Below are positions 24,470 to 33,222 of a stretch of 34,101 bases of DNA, piece after piece. The notes under the pieces were generated by a model, which saw only the letters and a list, made by a program, of their open reading frames with translations, was not told where the DNA came from and made no database searches. The DNA is from Fusobacterium sp. (lineage in GTDB: Bacteria; Fusobacteriota; Fusobacteriia; Fusobacteriales; Fusobacteriaceae): positions 1 through 34,101 of the forward strand of contig NZ_JAGIRL010000040.1 of the NCBI RefSeq assembly GCF_019012925.1, read 5' to 3'. The stretch's first letter is position 1. Each line of letters starts with the position of its first letter. Position numbers and translations under genes: made by a program.

Positions 24470-25918
24470 TTATAGATTAAAGAAGATATCCAAAGTTTCA
24501 TCATCAGTCTTATCTCCATAGTATGAACCAATAATAAAAACAAAACTACTTACAGCGAGGACTGGAACAATATTGTGCATTCCAGCAATGGTAATTTTAC
24601 ATACATTGAGGTATATAAAAGTAATGAAGCCAAAAATCATAGAGGCAATAGCTCCTGTTGAGTTAGCTTTTTTCCAAAATAATCCAAAAACAATTGGGCA
24701 GAAAAAAGTAGCTTCAAGTCCTGCAAAAGCAAAGAGATTTATCCAAACTAATAGATTAGGTGGATTTAGAGAAAGTAAAAAAACAATGATTCCAAAACCT
24801 AAAGAGGTTAAAAATGAGAGTTTTTTTATTTTTTCTACAGTGGCATTTTTATTTACGTAGTGTAGATAAAGATCTTTTACTATTGTAGCTGATGTCATAA
24901 TTAAAAGAGAATCCACTGTTGACATAATAGCTGCTAGGGGTCCACCAATAAATACACCAGCTAAGATAGGGTGTAAATTATTTAGAGCAAGAATAGGGAT
25001 GATCTTATCTCCAACTTCTACATTGGGCTCAATACCCATTCCCATAACTCCAATAAGGTGCATTCCCAACATTAATAATCCCACAACTGATGTACCAATG
25101 ATCATAGCTCTATGAAGAGATTTGCTATCCTTAAATCCCATACATCTTACAGCAGTAGAGGGATAACCGAGTAGTCCAATACCAACCAATACCCAAAAAG
25201 ATAGAATGAAAGGCTTTGCTATATTACCATTGGAACTAGGTGTTAACATCTCAGGATTTGTTTTAGCAATATTTAACATAATATTTTCAAGACCATTTCC
25301 ATTTTTAGTGACTACATAAAAAAGAACACCAGTAGCTATAAGCATAACTACACCTTGTATAGCATCTGTTAAAGCAACTGCTCTAAAACCCCCAAATGAG
25401 GTGTAGGCTATAACAACACCAGAAAAAAGTAGTAAACCTATAAAATATGAGTAACCAGTAACAGTTTCAAACAATCTTGCTCCACCAACAAATTGTGCTA
25501 CAATGGTTCCAATGAAGAAGATAAGCATTGTGATTGAAGAAAGGATAACAACTATATCACTTTTATATCTTGCTCTCAATAGGTCGATAATTGTGACACC
25601 TTTGATTCTTCTGGAGATGATAGCTAATTTTTTACCAATTATACCCAAGGTAAAAAAAGCAGTGGGAACCTGAATACAAGCTAGTAAAACCCAACCAAGC
25701 CCTAATTTATAGGCTATACCAGGTCCACCAATAAAGGAGCTGGCTCCAACATATGAGGCAATGATCGTCATAGCTAATACAAATCCCCCCATATTTCTAC
25801 TTCCAATGAAATACTCTTCAGTAAAATCTACATCTTTTCTATGTTTTATTTTATTTACTTGATAAGTAATACCTAGCATCAGTAAAAGATATAGGATAAT
25901 AGGTATCATAGTTAACAT
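24470..25918 (-). CDS. panF: sodium/pantothenate symporter
   Basis: A sodium:solute symporter (SSS family) of 482 residues with about 12-13 membrane helices. Features near the N-terminus fit PanF: DFTEEYFIGSRNMGGFVLAM, then ASYVGASSFIGGPGIAYKLGLGWVLLA. GGFRAVALTDAIQGVVML near residue 175 and GGPLAAIMSTVDSLLIM near 308 carry the conserved sodium-binding helix pattern. Other SSS transporters share these motifs, but the overlapping yhdT gene upstream is the classical partner of panF and makes pantothenate the best substrate call. The ATG overlaps the yhdT end by 7 bases, and GAGGAGGA precedes it. The minus-strand order is HAD phosphatase, yhdT, panF. Confidence 0.88.
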   Translation of the reverse strand: MLTMIPIILYLLLMLGITYQVNKIKHRKDVDFTEEYFIGSRNMGGFVLAMTIIASYVGASSFIGGPGIAYKLGLGWVLLACIQVPTAFFTLGIIGKKLAIISRRIKGVTIIDLLRARYKSDIVVILSSITMLIFFIGTIVAQFVGGARLFETVTGYSYFIGLLLFSGVVIAYTSFGGFRAVALTDAIQGVVMLIATGVLFYVVTKNGNGLENIMLNIAKTNPEMLTPSSNGNIAKPFILSFWVLVGIGLLGYPSTAVRCMGFKDSKSLHRAMIIGTSVVGLLMLGMHLIGVMGMGIEPNVEVGDKIIPILALNNLHPILAGVFIGGPLAAIMSTVDSLLIMTSATIVKDLYLHYVNKNATVEKIKKLSFLTSLGFGIIVFLLSLNPPNLLVWINLFAFAGLEATFFCPIVFGLFWKKANSTGAIASMIFGFITFIYLNVCKITIAGMHNIVPVLAVSSFVFIIGSYYGDKTDDETLDIFFNL

Positions 25919-26166
25919 TTTTTATCCTCCTCTAACTCTACATCTTTAAAGAAAAATTTCACAATGAGAAAGACTAAAATATTTATAATTACTAGTCCTA
26001 AAACACAAGAGTAGAAAAACCATTCTGGTAGTCCAAAAATATATTTAAAATTTTCTACATTTTCACTATCGAAACGAATATATGCAAAGTAGTACCACCA
26101 ACAGAAATAGAAAATATAGAGAATAAGAGTTGCAATAACTTCACGATTGATCTGTTTTTTTCTCAT
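25912..26166 (-). CDS. yhdT: YhdT-family small membrane protein
   Basis: An 84-residue protein with two membrane helices (about 10-29 and 50-72) around a central loop. The N-terminal pattern NREVIATLILYIFYFCWWYYFAY and the GLPEWFFYSCVLG segment are those of the YhdT/DUF997 family, found next to panF in many bacteria. Function is not established; association with the pantothenate transporter is presumed from conserved gene order. It starts at an ATG with AGGAG upstream, 8 bases after the HAD gene stop, and overlaps panF by 7 bases. Confidence 0.85.
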   Translation of the reverse strand: MRKKQINREVIATLILYIFYFCWWYYFAYIRFDSENVENFKYIFGLPEWFFYSCVLGLVIINILVFLIVKFFFKDVELEEDKKC

Positions 26167-26174
26167 AACTCCTC

Positions 26175-26957
26175 CTATAGCTCAAAATAGTTTTCAATAT
26201 ATTTAGCAACTCCATGTTCTTTATTAGAGAGAGTTACTGTAGAAAATTGTTCTTTTAGAATCTCTTGAGCATTTTCCATAATTACAGGGTGACCTACAGT
26301 TTTTAGCATATCAAGATCATTTTCTCCATCTCCAAAAGCCATAAAGTTATCTGGAGTAAGTTTAAAGATATTAGCAAGATTCTTAATACCACTTCCCTTA
26401 GAACAGTTTTTAGGGGCGATATCTACACAAGTAGGTTGAGATAGAGTGATCTCAGCTAGGTCAGAAAATTTATCCTTTAATATATTGGCTATTTTTTTTA
26501 TAACTTCAGGATCATCATCACTCACAATTATCTTATTTAATTCAGGACAATCCTCCTCTTTTTCTAAAACAACCTCTTTGAAAAGGGGTCTACTCATAAA
26601 ATCTTCAATAATATCCTCTTTATTATAATAGAAATACTCATTTAAAAAAGCACTATAAAAAAGATTATTAGCTCTGATCTCTTTTAGAATCTTTATAACT
26701 ACATCTTTTGGAATTCTCTCTTCAAATATACAATTACCTTTAGGATCATATATATTTGCACCATTATTACAGATAAGATAGGGAGCAATACCAAGCTGTT
26801 TTAAAAATCTTTGAACTCCCTGTTGTCCTCTTCCAGTAGCAATAGCAAAATTTACTCCACTATCAATTAGTTTTTTAATAGTTGTGACGGTGTATTCACT
26901 GATCTCATTACTAGAATAAAGAAGAGTACCATCTAAATCTGATACAACAAATTTCAT
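26175..26957 (-). CDS. Cof-type HAD-superfamily phosphatase
   Basis: A 260-residue cytoplasmic phosphatase of the HAD IIB (Cof) class. Motif I is SDLDGTLL with nucleophile D7 and acid/base D9. Motif II is IATGRG near residue 40, followed by the C2 cap domain (about 85-185). Motif IV is FGDGENDLDML near 212. These enzymes dephosphorylate sugar phosphates, pyridoxal phosphate or FMN, and specificity cannot be told from sequence. It is first of three minus-strand genes with yhdT and panF. A phosphatase acting on a coenzyme A or vitamin precursor would fit, but that is speculation. GAGGTGA precedes the ATG. Confidence 0.9.
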   Translation of the reverse strand: MKFVVSDLDGTLLYSSNEISEYTVTTIKKLIDSGVNFAIATGRGQQGVQRFLKQLGIAPYLICNNGANIYDPKGNCIFEERIPKDVVIKILKEIRANNLFYSAFLNEYFYYNKEDIIEDFMSRPLFKEVVLEKEEDCPELNKIIVSDDDPEVIKKIANILKDKFSDLAEITLSQPTCVDIAPKNCSKGSGIKNLANIFKLTPDNFMAFGDGENDLDMLKTVGHPVIMENAQEILKEQFSTVTLSNKEHGVAKYIENYFEL

Positions 26958-27032
26958 CTAAAAATCACCTCAATAATAAATTATAATGTTATTTTACATT
27001 ATATTTATAAAATATAGAAGAGGAAAATTGAA

Positions 27033-27062
27033 ATATTTTGTAAAGTTAAATTTACAAAATAT
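27033..27062. promoter_or_regulatory. perfect 12-6-12 inverted repeat, operator candidate
   Basis: ATATTTTGTAAA (27033-27044) and TTTACAAAATAT (27051-27062) are exact complements around GTTAAA. It lies in the 165-base gap between the divergent HAD phosphatase and PRD-regulator genes. No T-run suited to termination follows directly, so a dimeric repressor or activator site is the likelier reading. The PRD regulator encoded next is a natural suspect, but that is inference. Confidence 0.55.
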
Positions 27063-27122
27063 GGCAGTTTTTTTAAAAAAGATAATAATATATACTATAG
27101 GTATATAGTGGAGGTGAAACAA

Positions 27123-29174
27123 GTGTTAAATTCAAAAGGAAATAACATATTAAAGTATTTGTGTAAAAATGAAGGAAAGGGGAGTATAAAAGAACTTGCA
27201 CAAACATTACAACTTTCTGAGAGAAGTATAAGATATGAATTGGATAAAATAGATGAGTATCTTTTGAGAGAGGGATTAGAGCCACTAAAAAGAAAATTTG
27301 GTGGAAAAATATTTTTTGAAAAATATGATATTTTTTTAGAAAATAAAGAGTTTGAAGAGAATAAAAGTAATTTAGATATTTATGAAAGAAGAGAGTATCT
27401 ATCTTTTATCTGTGTCTTTGATGAAAAAATAAATTTAACAAAAGCAAGTAAGATTTTAGATGTTAGTAGAACAACTATAAGAAATGATATAAGAGATATT
27501 AGAGAGGAGTTACTAAATAATAATCTTGAACTGAAGATTTCACAACAAGAAGGATTGATTTTATCTGGAGAAGAGACAGATATAAGAAAACAACAGTTAA
27601 AATTTTTAAGAAAATACTCAAATTTTATATTTTATTCTAACGTAGATTTAAAAACTAAAAAAGAGTTGATAGTAGAAGAGTATATAAAGTATATAGATAT
27701 TAATATAATAAAAAATTTTATTAATTATATACAAAGACTTTTAGATAAGATAATTTCAGATGAAGCTTATAACATAATAGCTATCTATTTAATTATAGCT
27801 ATTATAAGAATAAAACAGGGGAAAATATTAGAGAAAATAGCAAATAAACAGTTTTTAAAAGAGACGATTGAGTATGAAACTATATTGAAAGCTAAAGGAA
27901 TTATAGAATCTGCCTATGATATTAATTTAGAAGAGAATGAGATACTACAGATAACAGATTATTTTTTAGGAAGTCATACTTATAATTTTGAAAAATCATA
28001 CTATAGTAACTGGATTGAGATAGATATATTAGTTAAAAAATTTATAGATAAATTTAATAAAAAAATAGATGTTGATATTTCAAAAGATAAACTACTATTA
28101 GATGGAATTTTAAATCATATAAAGCCAACTATCTATAGATTACAAAATAAGATAAAACTAGAAAATTCAATATTTGTAGAAGTTTTAAATAGTTATCCAA
28201 CCATATTTTATAATACTAAAAACTCATTAAAAGAGATTGAAAAATATTTAGGAATAGAGTTTTCAAATGATGAAGTAGCTTTTTTAGCAATCTATTTTAA
28301 AGCAGCTATAGATAGAAATCGTTATAAAAGAAAAAATTTGAAAAAAGTATTAGTTGTTTGTGGATATGGATATGGAACTTCTAATCTTTTGGTACAGCAA
28401 TTAAAGGAGATATATACAATAAATATTGTAAAAACAATACCAAGACATCTTTTAGAAAAAACTTTACAAAAAGAAGAGGTAGATTTGATAATAAGTACTG
28501 TTGATATAGAGGATAATATATCTATACCAATTGTCAAAGTAAAATCAATATTGACCCAAGAGGATATAGATAAGCTTGATAAATACTCTCTTTCACGTCA
28601 GAGAAAACGTTATATGTTGTCGGAGCTACTAGAGATAATAGAGGAAAATTGTACTATAGAGAATAAAGAGGAACTAATCAAAGGATTAAACATATATTTT
28701 GAGCAAAGATTAGTAAATGATATGGAGGAGAGTGAGTATAAGTTAACTGATTTTATAAAAGAAAAAAACATACTATTAAATCAAATAGCTGAAACTTGGG
28801 AAGAGGCAGTAATATTAGCAGGAAATATATTAGTTGATAATAAAATTGTAGAAGTTAATTATATTGATGCAATGATTGAAAATATAAAAAAATTAGGATC
28901 ATATGTAGTTATAGGAGAGAATATAGCAATACCTCATGCACAAAAAGATGAATCTGTTTTAAAAACCGGAATGGGACTTGTTGTTTTAAAGAAACCAGTT
29001 ATCTTTCCAAATGACAGAAAAGTTCAAGTTATTTTGGTATTTTCATCTTTAGATAATAAGGAACATTTGAATGCATTAGCAGATTTAGTAGAATTAATAA
29101 CAGATTATAATTTAATAGAAAATCTATTAAAAGCTAAAAATGTTAAACAAGTTTTAAAGTTTTTAAATTTTTAG
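27123..29174 (+). CDS. PRD-containing PTS-dependent transcriptional activator (MtlR/LicR type)
   Basis: A 683-residue activator controlled by PTS phosphorylation. Order: HTH_11 winged helix (about 5-60, LAQTLQLSERSIRYELDKI), a second Mga-like HTH (about 90-150, KASKILDVSRTTIRNDIRDI), PRD1 and PRD2 (about 180-395), a GatB-like EIIB domain (about 405-490) with cysteine C413 in VVCGYGYGTS, and a C-terminal EIIA domain (about 535-680) with the phosphorylatable histidine H605 in IAIPHAQKDES. The start is placed at GTG 27123, which has GGAGGTG at 27110-27116; the in-frame GTG at 27108 lacks a site. It is directly upstream of the PTS operon and should switch it on when the cognate sugar is present. 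Its EIIA domain is clearly related to the stand-alone EIIA encoded next. Confidence 0.92.
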   Translation: MLNSKGNNILKYLCKNEGKGSIKELAQTLQLSERSIRYELDKIDEYLLREGLEPLKRKFGGKIFFEKYDIFLENKEFEENKSNLDIYERREYLSFICVFDEKINLTKASKILDVSRTTIRNDIRDIREELLNNNLELKISQQEGLILSGEETDIRKQQLKFLRKYSNFIFYSNVDLKTKKELIVEEYIKYIDINIIKNFINYIQRLLDKIISDEAYNIIAIYLIIAIIRIKQGKILEKIANKQFLKETIEYETILKAKGIIESAYDINLEENEILQITDYFLGSHTYNFEKSYYSNWIEIDILVKKFIDKFNKKIDVDISKDKLLLDGILNHIKPTIYRLQNKIKLENSIFVEVLNSYPTIFYNTKNSLKEIEKYLGIEFSNDEVAFLAIYFKAAIDRNRYKRKNLKKVLVVCGYGYGTSNLLVQQLKEIYTINIVKTIPRHLLEKTLQKEEVDLIISTVDIEDNISIPIVKVKSILTQEDIDKLDKYSLSRQRKRYMLSELLEIIEENCTIENKEELIKGLNIYFEQRLVNDMEESEYKLTDFIKEKNILLNQIAETWEEAVILAGNILVDNKIVEVNYIDAMIENIKKLGSYVVIGENIAIPHAQKDESVLKTGMGLVVLKKPVIFPNDRKVQVILVFSSLDNKEHLNALADLVELITDYNLIENLLKAKNVKQVLKFLNF

Positions 29175-29206
29175 AAAGAAAGTGTAAAATTAAGATTTCA
29201 TAAATA

Positions 29207-29218
29207 TGACAATTGTCA
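29207..29218. promoter_or_regulatory. TGACAATTGTCA palindrome overlapping the PTS promoter
   Basis: A perfect 12-bp palindrome whose right half is the -35 box of the promoter at 29213-29241. It is a candidate operator for the upstream PRD activator or for another sugar-responsive regulator. Confidence 0.5.
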
Positions 29219-29241
29219 AAAGTATAAAGAAAATATATCAT
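29213..29241 (+). promoter_or_regulatory. promoter of the PTS-transketolase operon
   Basis: TTGTCA (29213-29218), a 17-base spacer and TATCAT (29236-29241), each one mismatch from consensus. Transcription would begin near 29248, about 35 bases before the EIIA start. The -35 lies inside the palindrome at 29207-29218. Confidence 0.6.
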
Positions 29242-29282
29242 ATGAGTATAAAGAAACTAAAAGGCATTAAGGAGGAAGGATA

Positions 29283-29714
29283 TTGGGTATAAAAAATATT
29301 TTAAATGGAATGATCCAAGTTATAGATAATGTAGAAACTTGGGAGAAAGCAATTGAGATAGGTGCAACTCCATTAATAAAAAGTAATAAGATAAAATTTG
29401 GATATGTAGAAAATATGATTCAGAATATAAAAAATATGGGACCATATGTAATATTGATACCTGGGGTAGCAATGCCACATGCAAGACCAGATGAAAATGT
29501 GTTAGAGAGTTCTCTATCTTTACTAAAAATAAATAGTGGTGTAAAGTTTTCAGAAGAGACTGAAAATGTATATTTAGTATTTTGTTTAGCTGCTAAAGAT
29601 AGTAATTCACACATTGAAATAATAGAACAGCTTACAGAGGTGCTTGGTGATGACGAAAAGATAGCAAATCTGATTAAAGCTAAAACAATGGATGAGTTAG
29701 TAAAAAGTTTATAA
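29283..29714 (+). CDS. PTS EIIA component, fructose/ascorbate-mannitol type
   Basis: A cytoplasmic phosphocarrier of 143 residues that takes phosphate from HPr and passes it to the EIIB encoded next. It consists of one EIIA domain of the PTS_EIIA_2 type with the active histidine H66 in GVAMPHARPDENV. It shares several blocks with the C-terminal domain of the regulator upstream (ETWE-x-A, M-I-x-NIK, A-x-PHA-x-x-DE), indicating a duplicated module. The start is TTG at 29283, with AAGGAGG upstream; no ATG is available before the conserved part. It opens the operon, 108 bases after the regulator. Confidence 0.92.
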   Translation: MGIKNILNGMIQVIDNVETWEKAIEIGATPLIKSNKIKFGYVENMIQNIKNMGPYVILIPGVAMPHARPDENVLESSLSLLKINSGVKFSEETENVYLVFCLAAKDSNSHIEIIEQLTEVLGDDEKIANLIKAKTMDELVKSL

Positions 29715-29751
29715 AAAAGTTGCAATAAAAAATTTGAAGGAGGAATTGATT

Positions 29752-30027
29752 ATGAAAATAACAGCAGTATGCGGAACAGGATTAGGAAGTAGTTTTATGT
29801 TGGAGATGAATGTAAAGAAGGTATTAAAAGAGTTAGGAGTTAATGCAGAGGTAACTCATACAGATTTGGCATCAGTTATAGAGAGTGATTCAGATTTCTT
29901 TATAATGTCAAGGGACATAGCAGGAAGTACAAAAATTTCAAATAAATTAGTTTTAACAAATATTATAAATTTAGGAGAGATAAAAGAAGTTTTAACAAAA
30001 GCACTTCAAGAAAAAGGGGTATTATAA
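29752..30027 (+). CDS. PTS EIIB component, ascorbate (SgaB/UlaB) type
   Basis: A 91-residue phosphocarrier that phosphorylates the sugar during transport. The P-loop cysteine is C7 in MKITAVCGTGLGSS, the SgaB/lactose-like EIIB signature. The start is set at the ATG at 29752, eight bases after AAGGAGG; an in-frame TTG at 29734 would run through that ribosome binding site and is not used. It lies between the EIIA and EIIC genes. Substrate cannot be read from this subunit. Confidence 0.92.
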   Translation: MKITAVCGTGLGSSFMLEMNVKKVLKELGVNAEVTHTDLASVIESDSDFFIMSRDIAGSTKISNKLVLTNIINLGEIKEVLTKALQEKGVL

Positions 30028-30052
30028 AAAATAGAGATTGGGAGGAGAAAGA

Positions 30053-31390
30053 ATGTTAGACTTTATATTAGATATATTAAAAGTTCCAGCTATATTGGTA
30101 GGATTAATATCTTTAATAGGATTATTGTGCCAAAAAAAAGATTTTTCTGAAACAGTAAAAGGTACAATAAAAACAATATTAGGATTTATAGTATTAGGTG
30201 GGGGAGCTAGTATATTGGTAGGAGGACTAGTTCCATTTGGTAATATGTTTGAAGTAGGATTTAAAGTACAAGGAATAGTTCCTAATAATGAGGCAATTGT
30301 AGGAGTTGCTTTAGCAAAATATGGAACAACTACAGCTTTAATAATGACATTTGGTATGGTAGCAAATATATTGATAGCAAGATTTACAAAATTAAAATAC
30401 ATATTTTTAACTGGACACCATACATTTTATATGGCATGTATGATAGCAGTAATTTTAGCAGTTGCTGGATTTGAAGGAGTTGCTTTGATAGCAGTAGGAT
30501 CATTAGTGTTAGGATTTATAATGGCATTTTTCCCAGCCATAGCACAACCTACTATGAGAAAGATAACAGGAACTGATGATATCGGATTTGGACATTTTGC
30601 TACAACAGGATATGTTCTATCAGCTTGGATAGGAAGTTTAGTAGGAAAAGGATCAAAATCAACTGAGGAGATGAATCTACCTAAAAATTTAACATTCTTA
30701 AGAGATAGTTCTATTTCTATCTCATTAACTATGACAGTTTTATATTTAATTACAGCATTTGCAGCAGGACCAGAGTATATTGAAAAAAATCTAAGTGGTG
30801 GACAAAACTTTATTGTTTACTCAATAATTCAAGCTATAACATTTGCAGCTGGAGTATTTATAATCACACAAGGAGTAAGATTAGTTTTAGCAGAAATAGT
30901 TCCAGCATTTACAGGAATATCACAAACATTGGTACCTAATGCAAAACCAGCAATAGACTGTCCAGTAGTTTTTCCATATGCACCAAATGCAGTTCTGATT
31001 GGATTTTTATCAAGTTTCTTTGGTGGAATAGTTGGATTATTTATATTAGGAGCTTTAAACTGGGTATTAATTATTCCTGGAGTAATACCACACTTCTTCT
31101 GTGGAGCAACAGCAGGAGTATTTGGAAACGCAACTGGAGGAAGAAGAGGAGCAACAATTGGAGCTTTTGTACATGGATTATTAATAACATTTGTTCCAGT
31201 AGTTCTATTACCAATATTAGGAGAATTAGGTTTCTCAAATACAACATTCTCAGATGCTGACTTCGGAGTTGTAGGATTAATTTTAGGAGTATTAACAAAT
31301 AATTTCAATAAATATTCAATAGTAGTGGTATTTGGAATCTTTATATTATTAGCGTTTTTCTTTCCAAGAAATAAAAAAGAGGAAGCATAG
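30053..31390 (+). CDS. PTS EIIC component, UlaA/SgaT family
   Basis: The membrane channel of the PTS, 445 residues, with about ten to eleven hydrophobic segments. It belongs to the ascorbate-type (SgaT/UlaA) EIIC family: KVPAILVGLISLIGLLCQKK near the start, TILGFIVLGGGASILVGGL, GHHTFYMACM near residue 120, and CPVVFPYAPNAVLIGFLSSF near 305. The ATG at 30053 follows GGGAGGAG; an in-frame TTG at 30038 is the weaker choice. Members of this family are often named ascorbate-specific by homology only. No ulaD, ulaE, ulaF or ulaG is nearby, so ascorbate is doubtful here; a pentose or pentitol is considered more likely from the neighbours. Confidence 0.9.
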   Translation: MLDFILDILKVPAILVGLISLIGLLCQKKDFSETVKGTIKTILGFIVLGGGASILVGGLVPFGNMFEVGFKVQGIVPNNEAIVGVALAKYGTTTALIMTFGMVANILIARFTKLKYIFLTGHHTFYMACMIAVILAVAGFEGVALIAVGSLVLGFIMAFFPAIAQPTMRKITGTDDIGFGHFATTGYVLSAWIGSLVGKGSKSTEEMNLPKNLTFLRDSSISISLTMTVLYLITAFAAGPEYIEKNLSGGQNFIVYSIIQAITFAAGVFIITQGVRLVLAEIVPAFTGISQTLVPNAKPAIDCPVVFPYAPNAVLIGFLSSFFGGIVGLFILGALNWVLIIPGVIPHFFCGATAGVFGNATGGRRGATIGAFVHGLLITFVPVVLLPILGELGFSNTTFSDADFGVVGLILGVLTNNFNKYSIVVVFGIFILLAFFFPRNKKEEA

Positions 31391-31430
31391 TTAGAGAGAT
31401 ATTATTTTAATATAGTAAGGAGTGTCATGT

Positions 31431-32249
31431 ATGGAAAAATATTTAGAGATGGAAAAATTTAGTAAAAGAATAAGAAAAGAAACTTTAAAAATGCTATTAC
31501 ATAGAGGATTTGGACACTTAGGAGGAGCTATGTCAATAGTGGAAACTTTAGCTGTACTATATACAAGAATGAAGGTAGATCCAACTAATCCTAAACTAGA
31601 TGATAGAGATTATTTGGTATTATCAAAAGGACATGCAGGTCCAGCTCTATACTCTACATTGGCATTAAAAGGATTCTTTGATTTAGAGTTATTAAATACT
31701 TTAAATAATAATGGGACACTCCTTCCAAGTCATCCTGATAGAAATTTAACTCCTGGAATAGATATGACAACGGGATCTTTAGGTCAAGGAATATCAGCAG
31801 CAGTTGGAATAGCTATTGGATTACAAAGAAAAGGAAGTCAAAGAAAAGTATATTGTATTGTTGGAGATGGAGAGTTAAATGAAGGACAATGTTGGGAAGC
31901 TATTCAATTTGCTGCACATAACAATTTAAATAACTTTACTCTTTTAATAGATGAAAATAAAAAACAATTAGATGGAACTACAGAAGAGATATGTAAAGCT
32001 TTTGATTTAGCAAAAAAATTAGAAAGTTTTGGCTTTGATACAAGAAGAGTTAATGGAGCTTCAATAGAAGAGATAGATAAAGCTATAAGTGTAGAAACTG
32101 AAAAATCTCCTAAATGTATAGTTTTAGATACAATAAAGGGGCAGGGAGTAGAGTATTTTGAAAAATTAAAAGCTAATCATCATATAAGGTTTACTGAAGA
32201 GATGAAAGAGATATTGAAGAGTGAAATAGAAAAATTGGATATTGAGTAG
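31431..32249 (+). CDS. transketolase, N-terminal (thiamine diphosphate binding) subunit
   Basis: A 272-residue protein equal to the first half of a transketolase. Family blocks are GHLGGAMSIVETLAVLY near residue 27, LSKGHAGPALYSTLALKG, PGIDMTTGSLGQGISAAVGIA near 105, and the thiamine diphosphate motif GDGELNEGQCWEA ending in the DENKKQLDG block. It pairs with the product of the next gene, as in other split transketolases. The start is taken as ATG 31431, with AAGGAG at 31417-31422; a GTG three codons earlier is possible. It transfers two-carbon ketol units between sugar phosphates. Its presence in a PTS operon suggests that the imported sugar phosphate is a pentose phosphate or readily becomes one. 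Confidence 0.94.
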   Translation: MEKYLEMEKFSKRIRKETLKMLLHRGFGHLGGAMSIVETLAVLYTRMKVDPTNPKLDDRDYLVLSKGHAGPALYSTLALKGFFDLELLNTLNNNGTLLPSHPDRNLTPGIDMTTGSLGQGISAAVGIAIGLQRKGSQRKVYCIVGDGELNEGQCWEAIQFAAHNNLNNFTLLIDENKKQLDGTTEEICKAFDLAKKLESFGFDTRRVNGASIEEIDKAISVETEKSPKCIVLDTIKGQGVEYFEKLKANHHIRFTEEMKEILKSEIEKLDIE

Positions 32250-32261
32250 GAGGAATTTGAA

Positions 32262-33203
32262 ATGGCAAAATATGAATTAGAAAATCAAGAGATGAGAAAA
32301 GCATATAGTTCAACTTTAGATGAAATGATAAATGAAGATAAAAGAGTATTTGTTTTAGAAGCAGATTTATCAGAAGCTATTTCAACAAATTCAATAGCCA
32401 AAACAAATAAAGAAAATTATATAAATTGTGGGATTATGGAAGCAAATATGATAGGAGTAGCAAGTGGGTTATCTTTAGTTGGAGATATTCCTTTTGTTCA
32501 CACATTTAGTCCTTTTGCTACTAGAAGAGATTTTGATCAAATTTTTTTATCAGGGGCATATGCTAAAACAAATATAAAAATTTTGGGATCTGATCCTGGA
32601 ATATATACTCAGCATAATGGTGGAACACATACTTCATTTGAAGATATCGCTTTAATGAGAACTATTCCGACAGCAACAGTATTATCTATATCAGATACTA
32701 CTATGATGAAAAATATTTTAAGACAAATAAAGGATATCTATGGAATTCATTATTTGAGTGCAATAAGAAAAGGTTCATATAAAGTATATAATGATGATGA
32801 AAAATTTGAAATAGGTAAAGGAAAAGTATTAAGAGAAGGAAAAGATATAACTATAATAGCTTGTGGGATTATGGTAGTTGAAGCATTGAAAGCTGCAGAC
32901 ATTCTTGAAAAAGAGGGAATAGATGTAACTGTAATTGATATGTTTACAATAAAACCAATAGATAAAGAGTTAGTAAAAAAATATTCGAAATTAACAAAGG
33001 GAATTGTAACAGCAGAAAATCACAATATTATTGGTGGATTGGGAAGTGCTGTTGCTGAAGTAATCGTTGAAAATACTTTGGTCCCAATGAGAAGAGTAGG
33101 AGTAGAGGATAGATTTGGTCAAGTTGGAACTTTAGATTATTTACAAAAAGAGTATAAACTTACAGCAGAAGAGATTGTAAATAAGGTAAAAGAATTATTG
33201 TAA
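32262..33203 (+). CDS. transketolase, C-terminal (pyrimidine-binding) subunit
   Basis: A 313-residue second half of the split transketolase. The pyrimidine-binding domain (about 10-170) carries the catalytic glutamate E60 in [16 protein letters not shown], and [14 protein letters not shown] and [17 protein letters not shown] follow. The C-terminal transketolase domain (about 190-310) shows [20 protein letters not shown] and [16 protein letters not shown]. It starts 12 bases after the N-subunit gene, with AGGAGGA upstream. The two subunits must assemble to form the active site. A 1-deoxyxylulose-5-phosphate synthase is excluded by the split layout and by the missing DXS-specific length. Confidence 0.94.
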   Translation: MAKYELENQEMRKAYSSTLDEMINEDKRVFVLEADLSEAISTNSIAKTNKENYINCGIMEANMIGVASGLSLVGDIPFVHTFSPFATRRDFDQIFLSGAYAKTNIKILGSDPGIYTQHNGGTHTSFEDIALMRTIPTATVLSISDTTMMKNILRQIKDIYGIHYLSAIRKGSYKVYNDDEKFEIGKGKVLREGKDITIIACGIMVVEALKAADILEKEGIDVTVIDMFTIKPIDKELVKKYSKLTKGIVTAENHNIIGGLGSAVAEVIVENTLVPMRRVGVEDRFGQVGTLDYLQKEYKLTAEEIVNKVKELL

Positions 33204-33222
33204 AAGGAGCGAGAAGAGAGTT

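Noticed and set aside
30829..31298. 159-residue and 75-residue minus-strand frames inside the EIIC gene
   Set aside because: Composition is that of antisense membrane-protein codons; no start signals; the EIIC reading is unambiguous.
30053..31390. Calling the PTS genes ulaA/ulaB/ulaC for ascorbate
   Set aside because: The EIIC family label is by homology only and none of the ascorbate catabolic genes is present; symbols were left empty.
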